The position numbers and the translations under genes are program-made. The notes beneath the pieces are model-generated. The model did not search any database and had not been told where the DNA came from. It saw only the letters and a program-made list of their open reading frames with translations. 64,000 nucleotides of DNA from Tannerella serpentiformis (lineage in GTDB: Bacteria > Bacteroidota > Bacteroidia > Bacteroidales > Tannerellaceae), in assembly GCF_003033925.1 (NCBI RefSeq), contig NZ_CP028365.1:1674001-1738000 (forward strand). The letters run 5' to 3'. Position 1 is the stretch's first letter; each line of letters begins with the position of its first letter. This document shows, piece by piece, positions 27,305 to 36,766 of this stretch.

Positions 27305-28096
27305 ATGATGCAAAACACACCCGAAAGTCCCATCTATTTGGGCTTCGCCTCTCAAAAGGGAGGCGTCGGCAAAAGCAGCTTGGCCGAGGCCCTCGCCTCC
27401 ATCCTTTACTACGAAAAGGGGATTCCCTTGTTGGTTGTCGATTGCGACGGGACACAGGAATCGTTCTACAAACTGAGAGAGCGGGAGCGCGCGCTCATCG
27501 AAGATTCCAAGGAACTGAGCGACCAGATGAAGGCTCATTTCACCCGGTTCGGAAAGCCGGCCTACCCCATCATTCGCTCGCGCCCCGGCCGAGCCATTGG
27601 CGATACGGAGACGTTCCTCCAAAAGACAGACAAAACGGCGGCCTTAGTCATCTTCGACTTCCCTGGGCATGCCGGAGCAGAGGAACTACTCGAACTCTCC
27701 ATTGAAATGGACTACCTCATTTCGCCCATCGAAGCCGATCCGCAATCGTTGGCCTCTAGTTTTGCTTACGCGCGGACTATCCGCGACCTCGGTCTCAATT
27801 TTGGTGACGCCCGCATTCAAGACCTCTTTCTGTTGTGGAACAAGATTAACCGCAGCGCCAATATGGCCGTTGTCGATTATTATACCCAATATGCCGAGGA
27901 CGAATCCCTGAACCTTTTCAATGCCCGCATCTACCACTCCGTCCGCTTCGCCCGCGAGCTGGGGCAAGGTGGTGTGAAGGGTGTCTTCCGAAGCTCCTAT
28001 CTACCACCCGCCCGCACCCTTCGTCCGTCGACTGGCATCGACGCATGGGTTGAGGAAACGATCGAAAGACTCCACTTGAATCCCATCACCGTATGA
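27305..28096 (+). CDS. traA: TraA, ParA-type ATPase
   Basis: 263 residues with a deviant Walker A (FASQKGGVGKSSLAEALA, residues about 14-31), then LLVVDCDGTQESFYKL and LVIFDFPGHAGAEELL. It is the ParA/MinD-like ATPase that opens the tra operons of CTnDOT-type elements; its exact job is not established, but positioning or partition of transfer DNA is likely. Two ATGs lie in tandem (27305, 27308). The stop overlaps the next gene start (ATGA). An AT-rich promoter-like stretch (CTATACCTTTATATAT) precedes it. Confidence 0.85.
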   Translation: MMQNTPESPIYLGFASQKGGVGKSSLAEALASILYYEKGIPLLVVDCDGTQESFYKLRERERALIEDSKELSDQMKAHFTRFGKPAYPIIRSRPGRAIGDTETFLQKTDKTAALVIFDFPGHAGAEELLELSIEMDYLISPIEADPQSLASSFAYARTIRDLGLNFGDARIQDLFLLWNKINRSANMAVVDYYTQYAEDESLNLFNARIYHSVRFARELGQGGVKGVFRSSYLPPARTLRPSTGIDAWVEETIERLHLNPITV

Positions 28097-28614
28097 GTTC
28101 CATCCAAGAGAGACGGCAGCAAATCCTGAGTGAGAAGCTCCGCGAGATGGGTGACATCGGCGTAAAGACACGTACGCCCGAGGAGTCGCCTTCCTTCGAT
28201 CCGCCCGTAGATCTCGGGGCGATAGAGGATGCCCAGAAGCCGGAAGCGATCCCTGAAGAAACCGCGGCGGAACAGCCGCAAGCCATCACCGAACAAGAGA
28301 CCGCCCCCGCATCTCCGCCCAAAGACCCGAAACCGAGAGTAAAAAAGGACGAATCGACGGCAACGCCCGGGGTGTCTTTCGAGCAGTACAGCGCCCGCTT
28401 CCTCGTCTCCGTACGCACAGATGGCAGCAAGTCGGGCTTCACGATCCGCAGCAGCATCCTGCAATTGTTGCGGGACGTCCTGCGGGACATTCGTGCACGA
28501 ATCACACTCACGGCCTACATCGAGAACATCCTTCTCGACCACCTCAAAACGCACCAGTCGCTGCTGAATAAAGCGGCCGACCGACACAAGCGCAATCCAA
28601 CGATCAACTTATGA
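28093..28614 (+). CDS. traB: TraB-like DUF3408 protein
   Basis: 173 residues. N-terminal EKLREMGDIGVKTRTPEESP then SFDPPVD is the same motif found in the DUF3408 proteins at 4335 and 44150, followed by a Pro/Glu-rich linker and a C-terminal domain (FLVSVRTDGSKSGFTIRSSI then ITLTAYIENILLDHL). It overlaps traA and the following gene by four bases each, so the operon is translationally coupled. Probable DNA-binding transfer protein. Confidence 0.75.
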   Translation: MSSIQERRQQILSEKLREMGDIGVKTRTPEESPSFDPPVDLGAIEDAQKPEAIPEETAAEQPQAITEQETAPASPPKDPKPRVKKDESTATPGVSFEQYSARFLVSVRTDGSKSGFTIRSSILQLLRDVLRDIRARITLTAYIENILLDHLKTHQSLLNKAADRHKRNPTINL

Positions 28615-29309
28615 AAGCATTCATCTTAGAAATCATGACCACCTTCCTTTTGAATCTGCTTCTCTTCTTGGGCATCGTGTGGATGTTGCTTGGGATGGGC
28701 TACTTCGGTTATCAGGTATGGCAATCCCGAGGCCAAAAACAGGATCCGTCCGACACCTCCGGAAACGCTTCCGGAGAGGAGTCACAAGAAGCCAAACTAC
28801 ACGATTTAGTCGGTAAGAGTCGGCCGTTTGTTTCCCCGCCTATCCCGGAAGTTCCCGCCGTTTCCTCGCAACCAACGCCGGAAGGAGGTGGATCTACATT
28901 TGTCGAAGCGTATGCGACGGATGGAATCGGTAAGGCCAATGCAGCCGATGAAATTGATGAAGACGAAGTGATACGCGAAGACCTGTCGCTCTCCGACGAA
29001 CCGCTACCCGAGGTCTCTCCGACAGCCATCCTCTCGCGGGATTTGGCGCGTGTCAACGGATGGAGTCGGAACGATGACGCTTTAGACGAGGAATCGCCAG
29101 ACGATGTCCGGACGACCCTGCAAAGTCTACGCGGCACCGACCTGATGGAGAAATACAAGGCGTATTTGGCAGAGCAGGAGCGCGATCACCGCAAGCTCCT
29201 GGCTGCCATCCGACGGTCGGAGGAGGCTGAGGTGCAAACGTCAGAAGTCGTTCCTGCTCCGATTCCGGACGAGAGCACAGACGACAAACCACTGTCGTAC
29301 TACTTATAA
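28611..29309 (+). CDS. membrane-anchored conjugation protein (traC/traD position)
   Basis: 232 residues: one N-terminal membrane segment (TTFLLNLLLFLGIVWMLLGM), then a long acidic, Ser/Pro-rich region and a C-terminal helical part (ESPDDVRTTLQSLRGTDLME then KYKAYLAEQERDHRKLLAAI). Proteins of this shape (DUF4122-like) stand between traB and traE in Bacteroides elements; a structural or regulatory role at the inner membrane is inferred from position only. Confidence 0.6.
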   Translation: MKAFILEIMTTFLLNLLLFLGIVWMLLGMGYFGYQVWQSRGQKQDPSDTSGNASGEESQEAKLHDLVGKSRPFVSPPIPEVPAVSSQPTPEGGGSTFVEAYATDGIGKANAADEIDEDEVIREDLSLSDEPLPEVSPTAILSRDLARVNGWSRNDDALDEESPDDVRTTLQSLRGTDLMEKYKAYLAEQERDHRKLLAAIRRSEEAEVQTSEVVPAPIPDESTDDKPLSYYL

Positions 29310-29459
29310 ACAGCGACCCAAACAGAAACGAAAGGAGGGAGCGTGCCGCTTGAAGGCTACACACGGATGGAAGTACAGAGCCGGATCCGGCGGCCGTTCC
29401 CCTCCTTTTCCAGAAAACAAAAACACCCCATGCATATCTACCGAATAACAAACCGCATC

Positions 29460-29768
29460 ATGAACAAAAAGAAATTCACGCAGCTATCCCTGTTTCTACT
29501 CTCCACTGTTCTCACCCCTGCCGCCTTTGCGCAGGGCAACGGGCTGTCGGGTATCAACGAGGCCACGAAAATGGTCACCTCCTATTTCGACCCGGGGACG
29601 AAACTCATTTACGCCATCGGTGCCGTCATCGGACTGATCGGAGGGATCAAGGTGTATCAAAAGTTCGCGTCCGGCGACCCAGACACCAGCAAGACCGCCG
29701 CCTCGTGGTTTGGGGCGTGCATCTTCCTGATCGTGGCCGCTACGATCTTACGCAGCTTCTTCCTCTGA
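29460..29768 (+). CDS. traE: TraE, DUF4134 membrane protein
   Basis: 102 residues from the ATG at 29460 (in-frame upstream ATGs exist, but this one directly opens a signal peptide, KKFTQLSLFLLSTVLTPAAF, cut after AFA). Two membrane segments follow (LIYAIGAVIGLIGGIKVYQK and WFGACIFLIVAATILRSFFL). Size and layout match DUF4134/TraE, comparable to VirB2-like pilin or VirB3-like components. TGATG overlap with traF shows coupling. Confidence 0.8.
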   Translation: MNKKKFTQLSLFLLSTVLTPAAFAQGNGLSGINEATKMVTSYFDPGTKLIYAIGAVIGLIGGIKVYQKFASGDPDTSKTAASWFGACIFLIVAATILRSFFL

Positions 29769-30103
29769 TGGCTTCGTGGGAGATCAATAAAGGCGTGGGA
29801 CGGACGGTGGAGTTCAAGGGGCTCAAGGCGCAGTACCTCTTCCTCTTTGCCGGTGGACTGCTGGCGACATTCCTCCTTGTCGTCATCTGCTACATGTGTG
29901 GCATGGATCAGTACCTCTGTCTCGGCCTCGGCGCCACGGGTGCCACGCTCGTGGTGTGGCAAACGTTCGCGCTGAACCGCCGATTCGGTCGCTACGGCCT
30001 GATGAAACGCGCCGCCGTTCGCATGCACCCACGCTATCTCCTGAATCGACGCTCCGTCCGCCACATTCTTCATTGCCTGAAATCGACACGCAAACATTCA
30101 TGA
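29768..30103 (+). CDS. traF: TraF, DUF4133 membrane protein
   Basis: 111 residues from the ATG at 29768, which overlaps the traE stop. Begins ASWEINKGVGRTVEFKGLKA, with two membrane segments (residues about 24-70), then a basic C-terminus. Matches DUF4133 (TraF), a VirB3-like inner-membrane component that works with the TraG ATPase. The stop overlaps the traG start by four bases. Confidence 0.8.
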   Translation: MASWEINKGVGRTVEFKGLKAQYLFLFAGGLLATFLLVVICYMCGMDQYLCLGLGATGATLVVWQTFALNRRFGRYGLMKRAAVRMHPRYLLNRRSVRHILHCLKSTRKHS

Positions 30104-30912
30104 AAAACACCACCAAGGTCACCACCTTAGAATCCAAGTTCCCGCTGCTGGCTGTCGAGCAAGGGTGCATCATCTCGAAGGACGCCGATATCACCGTCGC
30201 CTTCCGTGTCGAGCTACCCGAACTCTTCACCGTCACCTCGGCAGAATACGAGGCGATGCATGCCGCGTGGCACAAGGCCGTCAAGGTGCTGCCCGACTTC
30301 ACCATCGTGCACAAGCAGGATTGGTTCGTCAAGGAGCGCTACGCCGGCCGCCTCTCGGACGGCGAGCTGAGCTTCCTTGCCCGCGCCTCCGAACGCCACT
30401 TCAACGAACGCCCCTTCCTCGATCATGCCTGTTACCTCTTTCTCACCAAGACCACCCGCCAGCGCATGGCTCGGCAAAGTAATTTCTCCTCGCTTTGTCG
30501 CGGAACGATCCTACCGAAGGAAGTGGGCAACCGCGAGGAGGTGACCAAGTTCATGGAGGCCGTCGACCAGTTCGAGCGGATCATCAATGACGATGACCGC
30601 ATCCGCCTGACGCGCATGACCGAGGAAGAACTCGTCGGCACGAAAGAGAAAAGCGGTTTGCTCGATCGCTACTTCTCGCTCTCCGACACGGGTCACGCCT
30701 CTTTAGAGGACATCCGCCTCGGCGCCGATCTCGTCCGGGTGGGCGACAATCGGCTCTGCCTGCACACGCTCAGCGACACCGACGACCTCCCCGCCGTAGT
30801 CTCCACCGACAGCCGCTACGAGCGCCTCTCGACCGACCGCAGCGACTGCCGCCTCTCCTTCGCCGCGCCCGTCGGACTCATGCTCTCGTGCAATCACCTC
30901 TTCAACCAATAC
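30100..30912 (+). CDS. traG: traG (VirB4-like ATPase), exon 1
   Basis: 271 codons from the ATG at 30100 to CAATAC before the intron. It opens with KNTTKVTTLESKFPLLAVEQ and covers the N-terminal VirB4 domain up to SCNHLFNQY. The apparent continuation VRQEVV is intron sequence (GTGCGAC). Joined to exon 2 it reads NQYLFIEDSEENLNRF, as in other TraG proteins; total 835 residues, the usual size of CTnDOT TraG. Confidence 0.9.
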
Positions 30913-33316
30913 GTGCGACAAGAAGTCGTGTAAGTAATTGTTTAACAATTAAATGAAGTAACAAATGTCATTAAAGTCAGATTAAACCTATTGTTCCGTC
31001 AATAGTAGCCTACGGTCACGTGCGTCGCTCAAAAGGCGGGGTGCGAAGCTGGCCGGACAAAGTAGCCCTTCCGCAAGGAGGAGCCTGAACCGCGAGGGAA
31101 CGGCAACTGCTCTTAGCACAAAAGAGCTGGGGAGCGAGGCTGGGCGGTATGGTTAGCACAAGCGAACTGTTATAAGCGTCGTAATGTATGAACAAGCCAA
31201 AGTTGCTGATAGGCTTGAACCAAAAAGGTAACGCAGTCGGATAACCCCTTGTATTGTGGGGTTACACGGACAAAGCACTGCCGGCGCAATGGACAGAACC
31301 TAACCCGCTCATTTGTTACTTACACGAAACTTGGTAAGCCCGTATCTCTCCTGCCTATGGGCAGGTAAGCCGACCGCAAGGAAGACCGAATGGGGTGCGG
31401 GTATGGGAACGCAGAAAAAGCGAATGCCGTCCTGTAACGGGGCGGATAGGAGTTTCAACGTTACTCCGCCGCGAAAGCGGGCAGACTTCTGCAAAGTAAC
31501 TCTTTACAAGAAACTATGTAGAACTTTCAAAAAGAAGGAATGCAAATGAACGAGATTAACTTATCGTGTGCACCTGCTGACCGTAGGCAGTGGAACAACT
31601 GGACCGACATTGATTGGGTCAGATGCGAAACTGCGGTTCAGAAGCTGCAAGGACGTATTGTAAAGGCTCAGAAAGAAGGTCGTCCGGGCAAGGTTAAAGC
31701 CTTGCAATGGACACTGACCCATTCGTTTTACGCCAAAGCATTGGCAGTCAAGCGAGTTACCTCTAACAAAGGTAAGAACACTGCGGGAGTGGATAAAGTT
31801 CTCTGGACTACTCCCAACGCAAAAATGGGTGCAATCGCCAACCTGAAAAGGCGTGGCTACAACCCGCAACCGTTACGAAGGGTACATATCAAGAAGAGTA
31901 ACGGCAAACTCCGTCCGTTAGGAATACCCACGATGAAAGACAGGGCTATGCAGGCGTTATACCTGATGGCACTAAACCCAGTGGCAGAAACTACCGCCGA
32001 CAGGCACTCTTACGGTTTCCGTAAGGAAAGGTGTACGGTCGATGCGATAGAACAATGCTTTACGGTACTTTCAAAAGGGGTGTCTCCGCAATGGATACTC
32101 GAAGGGGACATCAAAGGTTGTTTCGATCACATCAGTCATGAATGGTTGCTCGACAATATCCCTATGGATAAGGTCATGCTTCGCAAATGGCTGGAAAGTG
32201 GATTTGTATTCAACCGACAACTATTCCCCACCGAGGAAGGAACGCCGCAGGGCGGTATTATATCGCCTACTCTCGCTAATATGGCACTTGACGGCCTGCA
32301 AGCTATGCTTGCGGAAAAGTTCAAGCTAAGACGTATCAACAAGGGGTATTTCAACCCTATGGTAAATCTTGTGCGTTACGCAGACGATTTCATTATTACC
32401 TGTTCCGACAGGGAAACATTGGAATCGCTAATCAAACCCGCAGTAAGCGAGTTTCTTCAAGCAAGGGGGCTTACCCTATCAGAAGAAAAGACGAAGGTTA
32501 CTCACATCGAGGTAGGATTTGATTTTCTGGGTTTCAATATCAGGAAATACAAAGGTACGCTGCTTATTAAGCCGTCAAAGAAGAATGTTAAGGAGTTTCT
32601 TGCCAAAATTAAAGGCATTATTCGTAAGAATCAAGCTATTAGGCAGGACAAACTTATCGGACTTCTAAATCCTTTCATAACTGGTTGGGGCAACTATTAC
32701 AAAGGTTGCGTAGCCGCCAAAACATTCAAGAACGCAGACGCACAAATCTTCTACAAACTGTGGGCGTGGGCATTACGCCGCCACCGCCACAAGGGAAAGA
32801 ACTGGGTTTACAACAAGTATTTTCTGTCGAAGAAAGGCCGGGCGTGGACATTCGGTACGACACTGAAGAACAACGGGAAGACATTCCCGTACACACTGAA
32901 GTATCTATCCGACATTGACATGAAGACCAAGCCTATCAAAATCCGCAGTAAAGCCAACCCATTCGACCCGGAATGGCGTCCATACTTTGAGATGCGTAAC
33001 AGAATGAAAATGTTAAGCACTTTCAAAGGAAGACAGGGCTTCCTCAGAATGTGGGAAAAACAAAACCAGCGTTGTCCGTTGTGCGGTGAGATTATCGAAC
33101 CGGATAAAATCTGGACTATCAAGGAATTATCCGACAAGTCCGGCAGATACAAGTTTATCGCCCACGATAGATGCAGTCGTACACTTACCCGTAAAATTAG
33201 AGCTTATGAGCCGGTTTCATAATAGAAACTTTGAGTTGCTTGAGCCGTATGAGGGGAAACTCTCACGTACGGTTCTTAGAGGGGTCGGGAGCAGTAATGC
33301 TCCCGACCTACTCGAC
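30913..33316 (+). mobile_element. group II intron in traG (2,404 bp)
   Basis: 5' end GTGCGAC at 30913; domain V begins GAGCCGTATGAGGGGAAAC near 33242; domain VI has a GGTCGGGAGC/GCTCCCGACC stem and a bulged A seven bases before the 3' end, which is CTCGAC at 33316. Exact removal leaves the reading frame open at a codon boundary. 30913-31539 is ribozyme sequence without a gene. Closely similar to the intron at 21479-23893. Confidence 0.9.
31540..33222 (+). CDS. ltrA: group II intron reverse transcriptase/maturase
   Basis: 560 residues with intact motifs: KKSNGKLRPLGIPTMKDRAM, WILEGDIKGCFDHISHEWLL, GTPQGGIISPTLANMALD and VRYADDFIITCSD, a maturase domain (LNPFITGWGNYYKGCVAAK) and a C-terminal zinc/HNH-like segment (CPLCGEIIEPDKIWTIKEL then HDRCSRTLTRK). 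Same lineage as the protein at 21570. An ORF continuing from 33086 into exon 2 is a chance overlap through domains V and VI. Confidence 0.9.
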   Translation: MQMNEINLSCAPADRRQWNNWTDIDWVRCETAVQKLQGRIVKAQKEGRPGKVKALQWTLTHSFYAKALAVKRVTSNKGKNTAGVDKVLWTTPNAKMGAIANLKRRGYNPQPLRRVHIKKSNGKLRPLGIPTMKDRAMQALYLMALNPVAETTADRHSYGFRKERCTVDAIEQCFTVLSKGVSPQWILEGDIKGCFDHISHEWLLDNIPMDKVMLRKWLESGFVFNRQLFPTEEGTPQGGIISPTLANMALDGLQAMLAEKFKLRRINKGYFNPMVNLVRYADDFIITCSDRETLESLIKPAVSEFLQARGLTLSEEKTKVTHIEVGFDFLGFNIRKYKGTLLIKPSKKNVKEFLAKIKGIIRKNQAIRQDKLIGLLNPFITGWGNYYKGCVAAKTFKNADAQIFYKLWAWALRRHRHKGKNWVYNKYFLSKKGRAWTFGTTLKNNGKTFPYTLKYLSDIDMKTKPIKIRSKANPFDPEWRPYFEMRNRMKMLSTFKGRQGFLRMWEKQNQRCPLCGEIIEPDKIWTIKELSDKSGRYKFIAHDRCSRTLTRKIRAYEPVS

Positions 33317-35011
33317 CTCTTTATCGAGGACAGCGAAGAGAACCTGAACCGTTTCGAGAAACAGGCGCGTAACATGCACTCGCTAGCGCGTTACAGTCGC
33401 TCGAATCAGATCAACGAGGCGTGGATTCAGGAGTATCTCAACCTCGCGCGGTCGCAAGGACTGACCTCCATCCGCGCACACTTCAACGTGCTGGCGTGGA
33501 GCGACGACGCGGAGGAGCTGCGCCAAATCAAGAACGACGTCGGCTCAGCCTTGGCGCTCATGGAATGTCGCCCGCGGCACAACACGGTCGACGCGGCGAC
33601 GCTCTACTGGGCGGGCATCCCCGGCAACGCTGCCGACTTCCCGGCCGAAGAATCCTTCTACACCTTCATCGACCCGGCGCTCTGCTTCTTTACCGCCGAA
33701 ACGAACTACCGCAGTTCGCTCTCCCCCTTCGGCATCAAAATGGCCGATCGACTCTCCGGCCGCCCGATCCATCTCGACATCTCCGATCTGCCGATGAAGA
33801 AAGGCATCATCACCAACCGCAACAAGTTCATCCTCGGACCCTCGGGCAGCGGCAAGTCATTCTTCACGAACCACATGGTGCGGCAGTATTACGAGCAAGG
33901 CGCGCACGTGCTGCTCGTCGACACGGGCAACTCCTACGAGGGACTTTGTGGCCTGATCAACCGAAAGACGAAGGGCGCAGACGGCATCTATTTCACATAC
34001 ACCGATGCCCAGCCGATCTCCTTCAACCCCTTCTACACCGACGACTACGTGTTCGACGTGGAGAAGCGCGAAAGCATCTGCACGCTGCTGCTTACGCTGT
34101 GGAAAAATGCCGACGAACCTGTCACAAAGACAGAGGCGGGCGAGTTAGGTTCAGCCGTCAATGCGTATATCGAAACGATCCGAACAAACCGGAAAATCAC
34201 CCCCTGCTTCAATACGTTTTACGAGTACCTGCGCGACGTCTACCGCCCGGAGATGGGTCGCCGGGAGATCCGCGTCACCCTCTCCGACTTCAACATCGAC
34301 AACCTACTGACAACCCTCAAACAGTACTATGTAGGAGGGCGTTACGACTTCCTGCTCAACTCCGATCGCAACATCGACCTGCTCTCCAAACGCTTCATCG
34401 TCTTCGAGATCGACGCGGTGAAGGACAACAAAGACCTCTTCCCCGTGGTGACGATCATCATCATGGAGGCCTTCATCAACAAGATGCGAAGGCTGAAGGG
34501 CGTGCGGAAAATGATCCTTATTGAAGAAGCATGGAAGGCCATCGCGTCGGCCAATATGGCAGACTATATCAAGTACCTCTACAAGACCGTCCGCAAGTAT
34601 TTCGGCGAGGCGATCGTGGTAACGCAGGAGGTCGACGACATCATCTCGTCGCCCATCGTCAAGGAGTCGATCATCAACAACTCCGACTGCAAGATCCTGC
34701 TCGACCAGCGGAAGTACATGACCAAGTTCGACGGCATACAGGCGCTGCTCGGGTTGTCGGAAAAGGAGAAAAGCCAGATCCTCTCGATCAATCAAAACAA
34801 CGACCCCGAGCGGCGTTACAAAGAGGTGTGGATCGGCCTGGGCGGTATGCAGTCGGCCGTCTACGCCACGGAAGTCTCGCGCGAGGAGTATCTCGCGTAC
34901 ACGACCGAGGAGACGGAGAAGGTCGAAGTGATGCGCTTGGCCGACCGCCTCGGCGGAGACATCGAACAGGCCATTAGCAGGTTGGCGCGCGAACAAAATT
35001 CGATCACATAA
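33317..35011 (+). CDS. traG: traG (VirB4-like ATPase), exon 2
   Basis: 565 codons including stop, beginning LFIEDSEENLNRFEKQARNM. Walker A ILGPSGSGKSFFTN lies near residue 445 of the joined protein and a Walker B region at KMILIEEAWKAIASANMA, then VVTQEVDDIISSPIVKESII. TraG powers assembly and work of the type IV mating channel at the inner membrane. The operon ends here: traH and later genes are missing, and remnants of traI-traQ resume at 47371 after the inserted block. Confidence 0.9.
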   Translation, partial: LFIEDSEENLNRFEKQARNMHSLARYSRSNQINEAWIQEYLNLARSQGLTSIRAHFNVLAWSDDAEELRQIKNDVGSALALMECRPRHNTVDAATLYWAGIPGNAADFPAEESFYTFIDPALCFFTAETNYRSSLSPFGIKMADRLSGRPIHLDISDLPMKKGIITNRNKFILGPSGSGKSFFTNHMVRQYYEQGAHVLLVDTGNSYEGLCGLINRKTKGADGIYFTYTDAQPISFNPFYTDDYVFDVEKRESICTLLLTLWKNADEPVTKTEAGELGSAVNAYIETIRTNRKITPCFNTFYEYLRDVYRPEMGRREIRVTLSDFNIDNLLTTLKQYYVGGRYDFLLNSDRNIDLLSKRFIVFEIDAVKDNKDLFPVVTIIIMEAFINKMRRLKGVRKMILIEEAWKAIASANMADYIKYLYKTVRKYFGEAIVVTQEVDDIISSPIVKESIINNSDCKILLDQRKYMTKFDGIQALLGLSEKEKSQILSINQNNDPERRYKEVWIGLGGMQSAVYATEVSREEYLAYTTEETEKVEVMRLADRLGGDIEQAISRLAREQNSIT

Positions 35012-35031
35012 GAGATAAATAAGCTGGCGAG

Positions 35032-35226
35032 TGATCAGACCTTCTTCACGTGTGATCAATCTTTGATGACGCGTGATCAAACTTTCTTCGCGTGTGATCA
35101 ATCTTTGATGACACGTGATCAAACATTCTTCGTGTGTGATCAATCTTTGATGACACATCATCAAACCTTCTTCACGCATGATCAATCTTTGATGACACGT
35201 GATCAATCTTTCTTCGCGCGTGATCA
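35032..35226. repeat. tandem array E, 21/42-bp period (TGATCA sites)
   Basis: TGATCA (TCATCA once) starts at 35032, 35053, 35074, 35095, 35116, 35137, 35158, 35179, 35200 and 35221: ten sites, each exactly 21 bp apart. Alternate intervals read AATCTTTGATGAC and AACTTTCTTCGCG, giving a 42-bp double unit. It starts 20 bp after traG. The same array, same orientation, is at 47134. Confidence 0.92.
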
Positions 35227-35234
35227 ACTATTCC

Positions 35235-35516
35235 CCTTAAAAGCAGAAGAGCCGATGTCGAAGCAAGTGGACTGATTGTTAGGCGGAAAGGGGTGGATAT
35301 GCTTCCGATTGCGTCGAGCGTAAAAGGCTGAAAAGTGCGGATCCGAGCAGAAGTTCAGTTACCAAACCATTACCCCGCTCCGCAACAGGTAACGATGGTG
35401 CAAAAGCCGGTAACTGGATATATCTTGCACATGGTTCTTTTGCATTGATATACAGGAATCTGTACAGGTAACGGGCGCTTTGTACCGGGTAATTTTGCCC
35501 ACAGTTTTCAAAGCGT
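35235..35516. other. upstream region of second recombinase pair, GGTAAC motifs
   Basis: No gene. GTTCAGTTACC (35353-35363) equals the reverse complement of the motif at 8601, and further GGTAAC-type sites occur near 35389, 35411 and 35467. Repeated short motifs before the recombinase genes are candidate attachment or arm-type sites. Confidence 0.45.
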
Positions 35517-36755
35517 ATGGATGACAAGAAAATGAAGGTGTTGCTCTACCTCAAAAAGAGCAGTCGCGACAGGTCTGGCAAGGCGCCGATCATGGGACGC
35601 ATCACGCTGGAGCGTTCCATTGCACAGCTTAGCTGCAAGCTATCTTGTAACCCCGACTTGTGGAACCCGCGCGAAAGCCGAGTGAACGGGAAGAGCCGCG
35701 AGGCAGTCGAGGTTAATGCCAAGTTGGACAACCTCCTTCTCGCTGTTCAAGCCTCTTATCAATCCCTGCTTGCCAAGGGATCGCCATTTGATGCAACCGA
35801 CATCAAGGATCATTTCCAAGGCAGCGTGCAGAGTCGAACTCTGTTTTTGGAGCGGTTCGACGTCTTGATCGAGAACATGGAGAATCACGTCGGTGTAGAC
35901 ATCAAGGAAAATTCTTTGGCCTCGTACCGTCAGACAAGGGCACGATTGCAGCAGTTCATTCGAGCGAAGCATAACGCTTCCGACTTGGCCTTTTCGCTGC
36001 TGACGGAGGACTTCATCAAACAATTCGAGCAGTATGTAATCGGAGAAGTTGGTCTGAAACAAAGCACCTGCTATAACATGATCGTCCTTATCAAGAAGGT
36101 CTGCAAACTGGCTTATCGCGAAGGAGCGGCAGACTCCTTGCTGTTCGACAATGTGCATGTAGACAAGGGAGATAACCGACTGCCCAAAGCGCTCGATAAG
36201 GATGCGTTAGACAAGTTGAAAGCACTGCGTTTTGACGGTTTGGACAGCTTGGACGGGGATATGGAAACCTCCCGCGATGTGTTTCTTTTCGCCTGTTACA
36301 CCGGCGCGGCCTATTGCGATCTGATGGCACTGAACCGTGAGCATCTTATCCGCGACGACGAGGGCGCCCTTTGGCTGAAGTTCAACAGGCAGAAGACGGG
36401 CGTCCTCTGCCGCGTAAAACTATTGCCCGAGGCACTTCGATTGTTGGAGCAGCTACACAGCGATGCCAGAGAAACACTGCTTCCTTATATGAACTATGCC
36501 ACCTATTTGTCTTGTCTGAAGGCGATCTCGCTAAGGGCTGGACTGTCTTTGCCCATCACCACGCACACCGCCCGACACACATTCGCTACGCTCATCACCT
36601 TGGAGCAGGGCGTGCCCATTGAGACGGTGAGCAAGATGCTTGGGCATAGCACCGTGCGCATGACCGAGCGATATGCGAAAGTCACTCCCCAAAAGCTGTT
36701 TGAGGAGTTCGACCGCTTGATTGCCTTCACTGAAGATTTACACCTAGCCATTTAA
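35517..36755 (+). CDS. tyrosine recombinase, first of second tandem pair (IntA)
   Basis: 412 residues. N-terminal KKMKVLLYLKKSSRDRSGKA arm domain and catalytic HTARHTFATLITLEQGVPIE and LGHSTVRMTERYAKVTPQ; TGAAYCDL stands where the first catalytic Arg would be. It corresponds to the recombinase at 7211. It lies after traG and array E and is followed 11 bp later by the second recombinase, so both form one unit. Looks intact. Confidence 0.9.
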   Translation: MDDKKMKVLLYLKKSSRDRSGKAPIMGRITLERSIAQLSCKLSCNPDLWNPRESRVNGKSREAVEVNAKLDNLLLAVQASYQSLLAKGSPFDATDIKDHFQGSVQSRTLFLERFDVLIENMENHVGVDIKENSLASYRQTRARLQQFIRAKHNASDLAFSLLTEDFIKQFEQYVIGEVGLKQSTCYNMIVLIKKVCKLAYREGAADSLLFDNVHVDKGDNRLPKALDKDALDKLKALRFDGLDSLDGDMETSRDVFLFACYTGAAYCDLMALNREHLIRDDEGALWLKFNRQKTGVLCRVKLLPEALRLLEQLHSDARETLLPYMNYATYLSCLKAISLRAGLSLPITTHTARHTFATLITLEQGVPIETVSKMLGHSTVRMTERYAKVTPQKLFEEFDRLIAFTEDLHLAI

Positions 36756-36766
36756 CCACAGCCGAC

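Noticed and set aside
33086-33316. N-terminus of a 641-residue TraG ORF
   Set aside because: It overlaps the end of the intron reverse transcriptase and ribozyme domains; TraG sequence begins only at 33317.
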